Positions 1 through 5,826 of a DNA stretch of 9,291 bases are shown in pieces. Source of the stretch: Elusimicrobiales bacterium (GTDB lineage: Bacteria > Elusimicrobiota > Elusimicrobia > Elusimicrobiales > UBA9959); contig JAOAEH010000016.1 of NCBI GenBank assembly GCA_026416895.1, positions 1-9,291 of the forward strand, in the 5' to 3' direction. Within the stretch, counting starts at the first letter, position 1; every line of letters starts with the position of its first letter. Both the position numbers and the translations under genes were made by a program. The notes under the pieces are model-generated. The model did not search any database, was not told where the DNA came from, and saw only the letters and a program-made list of their open reading frames with translations.

Positions 1-621
1 TCTCATAGGAGTGCCAGTTTTCATTCTAATTTTTTTGATGCCAAGCTTTTCTATTTCATCAGATAAAAATTCAGAAGATGGATCATTATATCTTCCTCCT
101 TTGGCTGTGAATTCACCTATATGAATTATTCCTTTAAGAAAGGTACCTGTTGTAATTATAACAATCTCTGCTTGATATACTGTGTTTCTTAATGTAATTA
201 CACCATTAAGTTTTGATTCTTTAAAATAAATTGATCTAACTTCATCTTGAAAGAGATGTATGTTTTTAGTCAATTCAATCTTTTTTTTCATATTTATGTG
301 GTATAGTTTTTTGTCACATTGGGCTCTTGGAGATCTTACAGCTGGACCTCGGGATGTGTTTAGCATATGATAGTTAAGTGAAGACAAATCAGTATTTATT
401 GCCATATATCCACCAAGAGCATCAATTTCCTTTACTAATTGTCCTTTTCCAACACCACCTATCGAAGGATTACAACTCATTTGTGCAATAGTATCTAAAT
501 TTTGAGTGATTAGAAGAACTTTTACACCCATTTTTGCCGCAATAAGTGCTGTTTCGCAACCAGCGTGTCCTGCTCCTACTACTATTAGATCGTATTTTTC
601 AGGGTAGAAATGTAATGGCAT
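1..621 (-). CDS. mnmG: tRNA uridine-5-carboxymethylaminomethyl modification enzyme MnmG (GidA), N-terminal part
   Basis: FAD-dependent subunit that works with MnmE to install the (carboxymethyl)aminomethyl group on wobble U34 of certain tRNAs in the cytoplasm. The first 207 residues are present, about a third of a roughly 620-residue family; the rest lies beyond the left edge. Visible motifs are the dinucleotide-binding GAGHAG (16-21), MSCNPSIGGVGKG (48-60) with Cys50 matching the conserved Cys47 of the E. coli enzyme, GPAVRSPRAQCDK (92-104), TTGTFLKG (157-164) and KTGTPMR (201-207). The start is ATG at 619-621, giving the usual short lead before the Rossmann strand. It lies 5 bases after the stop of the membrane-protein gene and has no clear Shine-Dalgarno sequence, so translational coupling is likely. 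The family assignment is secure from the motifs. Confidence 0.97.
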   Translation of the reverse strand, partial: MPLHFYPEKYDLIVVGAGHAGCETALIAAKMGVKVLLITQNLDTIAQMSCNPSIGGVGKGQLVKEIDALGGYMAINTDLSSLNYHMLNTSRGPAVRSPRAQCDKKLYHINMKKKIELTKNIHLFQDEVRSIYFKESKLNGVITLRNTVYQAEIVIITTGTFLKGIIHIGEFTAKGGRYNDPSSEFLSDEIEKLGIKKIRMKTGTPMR

Positions 622-626
622 ATATT

Positions 627-1352
627 TCAGTTATAAAGAATAAGTTTTTCTGTATTTGGATTAAATATATCTAATTTTGTTATGCTTATTCCATAAGAAA
701 TGGCAACGATTATAGCTATTAGAGAATATATTATAAGTTTTTTTACAGTAATGTCATAATTTGCAATAAATAATTTTACAAAATAACCAAAAGATAAAAT
801 TGAATATAAAAATAGTATGACCATAAAGAGAATATTTGATGATATAATTTCAGAAAAATATATTAAAAACGTTGAAATAATACTTATTATATGAATGGAA
901 ATTAGAATTTTAAGAGAAATTAAATAGTTTTTTATATTTTTCTTAATTAAAACAAGAGTAGCTAAAATAAGTATTATTAAGTATAAGGTCAAAATTATTT
1001 TTGAGCTTTTAAATATAGAGTATATTGAAAAACTGATAAAAAATATTGAAATAAGTATTTTATTTAAAAATTTTTCTGATATTAATATTGTAACTATAGA
1101 TAAAAAAATACCAAGATAAAGAAATTCAGATATAAAATATGATAAAATAAAATCAGTAATTTTTGGATTTACAATTCCTGAAAACTCAAAGTTCATTTCT
1201 GGTGGAAAAGGATGAGATGAGATTAAATTATAGGTTATTTTTACAAAAGAATGTGTTAAGAAAATATAAATTGTTGTTTTAAAATTTAAGTTTTTTACAA
1301 ATTCTTCAGGTTTAGAAAAAAAAGTTTTAGTTAAGTCTATAATAGTTTTCAT
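627..1352 (-). CDS. uncharacterised multi-pass membrane protein (possibly Yip1-like)
   Basis: I do not recognise this 241-residue protein. It is extremely rich in Ile, Leu, Phe and Ser. Hydrophobic segments fall roughly at 25-44, 67-91, 98-113, 118-136, 143-166, 172-195 and 205-224, so six or seven membrane passes are likely. There is no signal peptide. The N-terminus has an amphipathic FFSKPEEFVKNL (11-22), resembling the F-x-x-P-x-x-x-F opening of bacterial Yip1-domain proteins, followed by a polar loop with several prolines (about 46-64). The Yip1 link is a resemblance only. The start is ATG at 1350-1352, 5 bases after an AGGAG that overlaps the mnmE stop. It sits between mnmE and mnmG with gaps of 8 and 5 bases, so it is co-transcribed with both, but a role in tRNA modification cannot be inferred from position alone. 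It is clearly a real gene: it is long, has a good ribosome binding site and is tightly packed. Confidence 0.85.
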   Translation of the reverse strand: MKTIIDLTKTFFSKPEEFVKNLNFKTTIYIFLTHSFVKITYNLISSHPFPPEMNFEFSGIVNPKITDFILSYFISEFLYLGIFLSIVTILISEKFLNKILISIFFISFSIYSIFKSSKIILTLYLIILILATLVLIKKNIKNYLISLKILISIHIISIISTFLIYFSEIISSNILFMVILFLYSILSFGYFVKLFIANYDITVKKLIIYSLIAIIVAISYGISITKLDIFNPNTEKLILYN

Positions 1353-1357
1353 ACATT

Positions 1358-1362
1358 CTCCT
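1358..1362 (-). promoter_or_regulatory. Shine-Dalgarno AGGAG overlapping the mnmE stop
   Basis: On the minus strand the mnmE TAG stop merges into TAGGAG, and the membrane-protein ATG at 1352 follows the AGGAG after a 5-base spacer. This decides the start. The other ATG at 1354-1356 is in a different frame and stops within ten codons. Confidence 0.75.
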
Positions 1363-2713
1363 ATTTACCAACACAAAATTTTGAAAATATATTTTTAAGA
1401 ATATCTTCGCTTAAGGTTTTTCCAACTATTGCTTCAAGTTCATTTAATGCATTTTTTAAGTGTTCAGCAATAAGCTCATAGTTATTAAATGGGATATTTT
1501 TTATTTTAATTAACTCATTATATGATTTTAAAAGACATTGATAATGTCTTTCTGAAACTATTATTTCATCATAAATATCATCTGTTATTTTTTCTTTTAA
1601 ATCTGTAATCATTGATAAAAGTTTATCTAAATTCTCTCCGCTTATTGATGATATGTATAAGAAATTACTCTTATTTTTTTCTTTTAATATATCTGATTTA
1701 GTTATTATTTCTATTATCTTTGCTTCTTTTTTAACTTTTTCCATTACTTTTTCTTTAATTTCTAGATATTCTCTTTCTGTTTGTAAAGGATCTTTAAGTA
1801 ATAAGATTATATCAGAGTTTTCAATTGTAGAAAATGTCTTTTTAATTCCTTCAATTTCAATTGGGTCTTCAGTTTTTCTTATTCCTGCAGTGTCATAAAA
1901 TATCATTTTGAAACCTTTTATATCTAATATTACTTCTATTACATCTCTTGTAGTTCCTGGAATTGGAGAAGTTATTATTCTTTCGTAACCTATTAAAGTA
2001 TTTAAAAGTGTAGACTTACCTGAATTTGGTGCTCCACATATACATATTTTAATGCCATCTCTTATATATGAGTATGAATGATAAGTATCTTTTAGTTTTT
2101 TTATAGATTCAATAACTGAATCTAGTGAATTTTTAAATGAATCTTGATTTATCTCGTCTATTTCTTCATATGAATCATCTATTCTTACTTCTGTTTCTGA
2201 AAGTAACGATATTATTTGATTTTTTATTTCAAATAATTTTTTTGAAAGACTTCCTTCTGCTTGCTTTATTGCAATTGAATGTTGTTTTTCTGTTTCTGCT
2301 TTTATTAGTTGATTTATTGCTTCTGCTTGGATAAGATCAATTTTTCCATTTATATATGCTCTAAAAGTAAATTCTCCTGGTTGGGCTTGTCTAGCTCCAT
2401 TTTCAAGAGCTATTTCTAAAGTCTTTTTAATTATATAAGGAGAGTTGTGACAAAATATTTCTATCATATCTTGTCCTGTATAACTTTTTGGTGATAAATA
2501 AATGACTACTATTGCTTTATCTATAATTTTTTGTGTTTTAGGATCTGTTATTTTTAGCAAGAAGTAAGAATTTTTAGGATTGTTAATAAAATTATTTGGT
2601 GATAAAAATTTAGATGATATTTTTAAAGCGTCTTTCCCACTTATTCTTATTATTCCTATAGCTCCACCAGGACCAGAAGCTATTGTTACTATTGTATCAG
2701 TTGTTTGATACAT
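1361..2713 (-). CDS. mnmE: tRNA modification GTPase MnmE (TrmE)
   Basis: GTPase partner of MnmG in U34 modification of tRNA; the family is K+-activated, forms dimers and binds a folate one-carbon donor. The 450-residue length is typical. The N-terminal folate domain shows GPGGAIGIIRISG (14-26) and the helical domain begins near PGEFTFRAYINGKIDLIQAEA (112-132). G-domain motifs are the P-loop GAPNSGKS (227-234, with Asn230 at the K+-ligand position), TTRD (254-257), DTAGIR (274-279), TKSD (338-341, where NKxD is usual) and SSISGE (355-360). The protein ends FCVGK, with the catalytically important C-terminal Cys at 447. The start ATG (2711-2713) overlaps the last 17 bases of khpB in another frame. 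There is no strong Shine-Dalgarno sequence, so it is probably translated by coupling to khpB. Confidence 0.98.
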   Translation of the reverse strand: MYQTTDTIVTIASGPGGAIGIIRISGKDALKISSKFLSPNNFINNPKNSYFLLKITDPKTQKIIDKAIVVIYLSPKSYTGQDMIEIFCHNSPYIIKKTLEIALENGARQAQPGEFTFRAYINGKIDLIQAEAINQLIKAETEKQHSIAIKQAEGSLSKKLFEIKNQIISLLSETEVRIDDSYEEIDEINQDSFKNSLDSVIESIKKLKDTYHSYSYIRDGIKICICGAPNSGKSTLLNTLIGYERIITSPIPGTTRDVIEVILDIKGFKMIFYDTAGIRKTEDPIEIEGIKKTFSTIENSDIILLLKDPLQTEREYLEIKEKVMEKVKKEAKIIEIITKSDILKEKNKSNFLYISSISGENLDKLLSMITDLKEKITDDIYDEIIVSERHYQCLLKSYNELIKIKNIPFNNYELIAEHLKNALNELEAIVGKTLSEDILKNIFSKFCVGK

Positions 2714-3497
2714 TTTGTTCTTTAGAAGTACTTTGTTTTAATTTATTGTTTGGATTTGTATTTGGATTTTCTTCTTCTTTTTGTTTGTTTTGGCTTATTA
2801 TTACTCTTCTAAATTTTCCTTTTCCAACAGAGTGGGTATTATAATTTGGATAATAGTTTTTTATTGTATCATGTATTATTTTTCTAAATGAAGATGGCAT
2901 AGGTTTCATTTTATATGGTCTTTTGGTTCTATTTATAAATTCTATTGCATGTTCTATATCTTTTTTTAGTTTTATTTCAATTTTTTGCCAAAATTCTTCT
3001 GAATCGATTTTTACAGATATTTTTCCCTCATAATATCTATTTATAATTATAGATACAATTTGTTGGAGTGAAAGTAAACCTTTTGCACCATCATATAATA
3101 AAATACCAGCATCTTTACTTTGTAAATCAAGATAGACTAATCTAGAATTTTCATCATATAATTCTTTTGTTATTTTAAAATCTATTTTTGATAATGAAAT
3201 TATATCACTAACTAATTTTTTTACATCTTCCAGTATATTTTCACTTTTAATAAATGATGAATAGTCGGAAAGTATCAATTCTTTTTCAATTTTTTTAGTT
3301 TGTTTAGGTTCTTCAGCTTTATTGAAATTTTTTTCACGTATTATAACACATGCATTTTGTGAGTTTATTCCTAGAATTCCTTTTTTTTCTTCTTGAACTA
3401 TTTCCACTTCAACTTGTTCTCTTGTTAAGTTAAGTTCTTTCAAACCTTTCTCAATCGCTTCTTTAACTGTTTTTGCTTCTATTTTTAATTCCTTCAT
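2697..3497 (-). CDS. khpB: RNA-binding protein KhpB/Jag (Jag-N, KH, R3H domains)
   Basis: Cytoplasmic RNA-binding protein (also called Jag or EloR) that in Firmicutes pairs with KhpA and affects cell elongation and division; it is nearly always encoded beside yidC. It has 266 residues. The Jag-N domain covers about 1-52, with the characteristic KKGILGI (38-44). A Lys/Glu-rich linker runs from 55 to 85, then a type II KH domain (about 90-170) and an R3H domain (about 180-236) with Arg205-x3-His209 and GKGKFRRVII (225-234). The C-terminal tail (237-266) is polar, Asn/Lys/Glu-rich and probably disordered. The KH loop is degenerate: aligned on the following LLSLQQ, the residues at the GxxG position read YDGA (135-138). 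A strong purine ribosome binding site sits 5 bases before the ATG, 12 bases after yidC. It overlaps mnmE by 17 bases. Confidence 0.94.
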   Translation of the reverse strand: MKELKIEAKTVKEAIEKGLKELNLTREQVEVEIVQEEKKGILGINSQNACVIIREKNFNKAEEPKQTKKIEKELILSDYSSFIKSENILEDVKKLVSDIISLSKIDFKITKELYDENSRLVYLDLQSKDAGILLYDGAKGLLSLQQIVSIIINRYYEGKISVKIDSEEFWQKIEIKLKKDIEHAIEFINRTKRPYKMKPMPSSFRKIIHDTIKNYYPNYNTHSVGKGKFRRVIISQNKQKEEENPNTNPNNKLKQSTSKEQNVSNN

Positions 3498-3503
3498 ATT
3501 TTT

Positions 3504-3511
3504 CCCCCTTT
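3504..3511 (-). promoter_or_regulatory. G-run Shine-Dalgarno of khpB
   Basis: The minus strand reads AAAGGGGG, then AAAAAT and the khpB ATG at 3497. Five consecutive G residues stand out in this AT-rich sequence and fix the khpB start. The site overlaps the end of yidC (stop 3510-3512). Confidence 0.6.
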
Positions 3512-5042
3512 ATGAGTAAAATCCTTTCTGTTTCATATATAAACTCAATAGTATTGAAAATATACTATTTATTATCCAATATAAAACTAAACCACTTGGA
3601 AAAGTCAAAAATAAGAATGTAAATATTATAGGCATCCATTTCATTATTGCTGCTTGAGTAGGATCTTGAATTGATTGAGGTGATATATAATTTTGAGCAA
3701 ACATCAAGGCACCCATAAGTATTGGAAGTATAAAGTAAGGATCCTTATCTGATAAATCTTTTATCCACAATATAAATGCAGCTCCATGTAAATCCCATGA
3801 ATTTCTCAAAGTCGTAAATAATGCAAAAAATATTGGAATTTGTAATAACATTGGCCAACAACCTGAAAATGGATTTGCTCCATATTTTTTGTATAAATTC
3901 ATAAGTTCAATATTCATTCTTTGGGGATCTTTTTTGTATCTCTCCTGTATAGATTTCATTTCAGGTTGCATTTTTTTCATGATTGCCATAGCTTTATATG
4001 ATTTGAATGTTAAAGGTAACATTATTATTTGTACTAAAACACTAAGCATTATTATTGCTACTCCATAATTTTTTGTTAAATTATAGAATTTTTTTAGTAA
4101 AGTATTTGCTATTTTTGCAAGGGGAGCAAAGAAACCAAAATCGATACTTAAATGTAATCCCCAACCGAGCTTTTTTAGAAATTCATAATCTTTTGGTCCT
4201 ACATAAAAATTTATGTCAAAAGTATAAGATTGAGCAGGTTGTAATATAATTTCGTTAGTTAAGATATTTATTTGTGGAGCATCATGATCAAATATTTTTT
4301 CTTTTAAAAATTTTATAGAGGAAAATTGTTTATTTTCATTTAGAATAGCAAATATAAAATATCTATTTTCTATAGCAGTCCATATAAAATCTAAATTATT
4401 GTGATCAGATTTTATCTTTTCAATAAGTGGATTTTTCCTATTTTCTTTTTTATAAGAATATATTGCCTGCCATATTTTTGGATTTTCGCTTTCTTCACTT
4501 TTTACAGTATTTAGGCCAGGTCCTATATTTATTTCAATAGGATTAATTTTTATAGCTTTTTTTAATTTGTTTTTTATTTCAACTTGTAATTTATTAATTC
4601 CATTATTTTCAGATAATTTTAAAGTTTTTGTTATTTCCATTTCAGATGTCTCTGCTTTTACTTTTACAGAATCGGTACTTTTATATATTTTTGAGTATTT
4701 TAAATTATCAAAAAATTTTAAGAAAGAAGTGTTTTGTAAGATTAAATTTACTTCCTGTACTGGACCTTTATAATAAACCTCTTTAAGAGCTAAAGACTGA
4801 GTAAGATAAAACTTTGCTTTTTGATTTTTTAATTCATAAATTATAGCTTCTTGCTGTGTTAATGTGTTTTGTGAAATCTCTTTTGTTTCAATTAGCTTTT
4901 CTGATGTATAATTTGATTTTTTTTCAGAATTTGTTTCTATTTTTTTTGAATTTGTTTTTTGAGGAGGAGGTGTTATCCAACTGTACCATATTATCCAGAT
5001 AAGAGATGTTAAAATTATTGCTAAAAGTAAATTTTTTTGCAT
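3510..5042 (-). CDS. yidC: membrane protein insertase YidC (diderm type)
   Basis: Inner-membrane insertase that places proteins into the bilayer alone or with SecYEG. It has 510 residues. The N-terminal membrane anchor is at about 4-22, followed by a Pro/Lys/Ser/Thr-rich linker (24-60). A large periplasmic beta domain covers about 62-290, and the conserved insertase core begins at LGWGLHLSIDFGFFAPL (292-308). Core membrane segments are near 325-346, 396-414, 436-452, 468-485 and 486-502, with a charged cytoplasmic hairpin between the first two (347-390). Family signatures are NPFSGCWPMLLQIPIFFALF (390-409), LWIKDLSDKDPYFILPILMG (425-444) and FPSGLVLYWI (481-490). Odd point: the position of the usual hydrophilic-groove arginine (E. 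coli Arg366) is Gln338, in LVQIIMLPLT. The C-terminus lacks a long basic tail. It starts 9 bases after yidD behind a near-perfect ribosome binding site. Confidence 0.98.
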   Translation of the reverse strand: MQKNLLLAIILTSLIWIIWYSWITPPPQKTNSKKIETNSEKKSNYTSEKLIETKEISQNTLTQQEAIIYELKNQKAKFYLTQSLALKEVYYKGPVQEVNLILQNTSFLKFFDNLKYSKIYKSTDSVKVKAETSEMEITKTLKLSENNGINKLQVEIKNKLKKAIKINPIEINIGPGLNTVKSEESENPKIWQAIYSYKKENRKNPLIEKIKSDHNNLDFIWTAIENRYFIFAILNENKQFSSIKFLKEKIFDHDAPQINILTNEIILQPAQSYTFDINFYVGPKDYEFLKKLGWGLHLSIDFGFFAPLAKIANTLLKKFYNLTKNYGVAIIMLSVLVQIIMLPLTFKSYKAMAIMKKMQPEMKSIQERYKKDPQRMNIELMNLYKKYGANPFSGCWPMLLQIPIFFALFTTLRNSWDLHGAAFILWIKDLSDKDPYFILPILMGALMFAQNYISPQSIQDPTQAAIMKWMPIIFTFLFLTFPSGLVLYWIINSIFSILLSLYMKQKGFYS

Positions 5043-5045
5043 TTA

Positions 5046-5053
5046 TCCTCCTT
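5046..5053 (-). promoter_or_regulatory. strong Shine-Dalgarno of yidC
   Basis: The minus strand reads TAAGGAGGATAAATG. The yidD stop TAA merges into AAGGAGGA, 3 bases before the yidC ATG at 5042. This is the strongest ribosome binding site in the leftward operon and fixes the yidC start. Confidence 0.7.
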
Positions 5054-5303
5054 AAGGAATTGGATCATAGCCTCCACTTGTAAAAGGACTACATTTTATA
5101 ATTCTTTTAATAGCAAGATAGCTTCCTTTAATTAATCCGTATTTTTGAATTGCTTCTTTTGAATAATAAGAACATGAGGGAATAAATTTACAATTTCCAG
5201 GCCCTAAAATAACTCTTATTGTTTTCCAAATTATAAATAAAAGATTAATAGTTTTTAATAAGGTTGTTTTGTTCCAAAATTTGTTTAATAAATCTTTGAG
5301 CAT
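5052..5303 (-). CDS. yidD: membrane protein insertion efficiency factor YidD
   Basis: Small membrane-associated protein that assists YidC-dependent insertion and is usually encoded between rnpA and yidC, as here. It has 83 residues. The family core reads GPGNCKFIPSCSYYSKEAI (34-52), then GLIKGSYLAIKRIIKCSPF (56-74) and GGYDP (77-81), with the three conserved cysteines at 38, 44 and 71. Before the core is a hydrophobic, basic stretch (14-33) suited to membrane association. About 37 residues precede Cys38, more than the roughly two dozen usual in the family. No ATG, GTG or TTG codon occurs in frame between the first Met and Cys38, and AAAGGA lies 7 bases upstream, so the long start is preferred. 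This makes it overlap the end of rnpA by 59 bases in another frame. Confidence 0.95.
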   Translation of the reverse strand: MLKDLLNKFWNKTTLLKTINLLFIIWKTIRVILGPGNCKFIPSCSYYSKEAIQKYGLIKGSYLAIKRIIKCSPFTSGGYDPIP

Positions 5304-5604
5304 CAGTGTATCCTTTAAATCCTGGGTTTTTATAAAATTTTATTATAATATGAAAAGCTTTTATATTTTGTTGATTTAATCTAAAAAATTCTCTAACTAG
5401 TCTTTTTATTCTGTTTCTTTTAGGAACATTTCCACATTTTTTAGAAACTAAGACAGCAAATTTTAGTTTTCTTTTATCAGAGATCTCTAAAAAATAGATA
5501 ACTCCACCTTCAAAATATATCTTCTTCCCTTTTTCATAAACTTCTTTAAAAGACTTTTCGGTTTTCAGACGTATTTCTGAAAGAAAATACCTGTTTCTCG
5601 TCAT
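5245..5604 (-). CDS. rnpA: ribonuclease P protein component
   Basis: Protein subunit of RNase P, which helps the catalytic RNA remove 5' leaders from pre-tRNAs. The 119 residues match the family. The substrate-cleft opening is LKTEKSFKEVYEKGKK (13-28), the central strand is LKFAVLVSKKCGN (47-59), and the signature RNR helix is KRNRIKRLVREFFR (62-75), giving the expected strongly basic face. The start ATG (5602-5604) overlaps the rpmH stop in an ATGA junction. No Shine-Dalgarno sequence is evident, so re-initiation after rpmH is the likely route. The 3' end overlaps yidD by 59 bases, an arrangement known from other rnpA-yidD pairs. The RNase P RNA gene is not in the window. Confidence 0.97.
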   Translation of the reverse strand: MTRNRYFLSEIRLKTEKSFKEVYEKGKKIYFEGGVIYFLEISDKRKLKFAVLVSKKCGNVPKRNRIKRLVREFFRLNQQNIKAFHIIIKFYKNPGFKGYTDAQRFIKQILEQNNLIKNY

Positions 5605-5738
5605 TCAGGGATAAGTTTCCATCTTCCTTTTCTTCTTCTGTTTGCAAGTATTTTTCTTCCAGATTTTGTTTTCATTCTTGCTCTGAAACCGATAGTCTTT
5701 TTTCTTCTTCTTATATTAGGTCTATATGTCGGCAACAT
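5601..5738 (-). CDS. rpmH: 50S ribosomal protein L34
   Basis: Small, highly basic large-subunit ribosomal protein of 45 residues. Read directly from the minus strand, it begins MLPTYRPNIRRRKKTIGFRA and continues RMKTKSGRKILANRRRKGR, the near-invariant L34 pattern, ending WKLIPE and TGA. Length and composition match the family (about 44-46 residues). It is the first gene of the leftward operon and its stop overlaps the rnpA start by four bases (ATGA), the classical rpmH-rnpA pairing. No Shine-Dalgarno sequence precedes the ATG; instead an extended -10 promoter element lies 7 bases upstream, so its mRNA may be leaderless or nearly so. Confidence 0.97.
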   Translation of the reverse strand: MLPTYRPNIRRRKKTIGFRARMKTKSGRKILANRRRKGRWKLIPE

Positions 5739-5745
5739 AAACTAT

Positions 5746-5754
5746 ATTATATCA
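5746..5754 (-). promoter_or_regulatory. extended -10 promoter of the rpmH operon
   Basis: The minus strand reads TGATATAAT: a consensus TATAAT (5746-5751) with an upstream TG in extended -10 position. No TTGACA-like -35 is evident at 16-18 bases. Only 7 bases separate the hexamer from the rpmH ATG, so a start site 6-7 bases downstream would fall one base before or on the ATG. In AT-rich DNA a TATAAT can arise by chance, but the TG, the position and the absence of any other leader support it. Confidence 0.5.
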
Positions 5755-5791
5755 AATTAACTAAAATTTTTTGTTTATAAGTAAAAAACAG

Positions 5792-5807
5792 GTTAAAAAA
5801 ATTTAAC
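5792..5807. repeat. short inverted repeat upstream of recO
   Basis: GTTAAA and TTTAAC form a perfect 6-bp dyad around a 4-base AAAA spacer. If recO is transcribed from the -10 at 5815-5820, the dyad spans about -35 to -20, a plausible operator position. AT-only arms occur readily by chance in this composition, so this is weak evidence of a protein site. It lacks the GC stem and U-tract of a terminator. Confidence 0.2.
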
Positions 5808-5814
5808 TATTTTA

Positions 5815-5820
5815 TAGAAT
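5815..5820 (+). promoter_or_regulatory. candidate -10 element of the recO-glyQ-glyS operon
   Basis: TAGAAT matches the TATAAT consensus at five of six positions and ends exactly 6 bases before the recO ATG. Initiation at the usual distance would therefore start on the A of the ATG. A weak -35 (TTAAAA at 5793-5798, 4/6 with a 16-base spacer) is present. Support is mainly positional. Confidence 0.35.
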
Positions 5821-5826
5821 ATTTTT

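Noticed and set aside
1653..2334. Two short plus-strand open frames (1653-1898 and 2137-2334) antisense to mnmE
   Set aside because: Both are hydrophobic low-complexity mirror frames of an intact mnmE, an expected by-product of AT-rich composition.
3761..3769. Perfect DnaA box TTATCCACA
   Set aside because: It is the antisense of the codons for the conserved YidC LWIKD segment, lies deep inside yidC, and has no clustered partner boxes or AT-rich unwinding element beside it.
4055..4773. Short plus-strand open frames antisense to yidC (4055-4249 and 4567-4773)
   Set aside because: They are shadows of the conserved yidC frame with no initiation signals or family features.
5739..5826. Structural RNA, riboswitch, terminator or origin in the divergent spacer
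   Set aside because: The spacer is only 88 bases, has no GC-containing stem or DnaA boxes, and the flanking genes need it for promoters.
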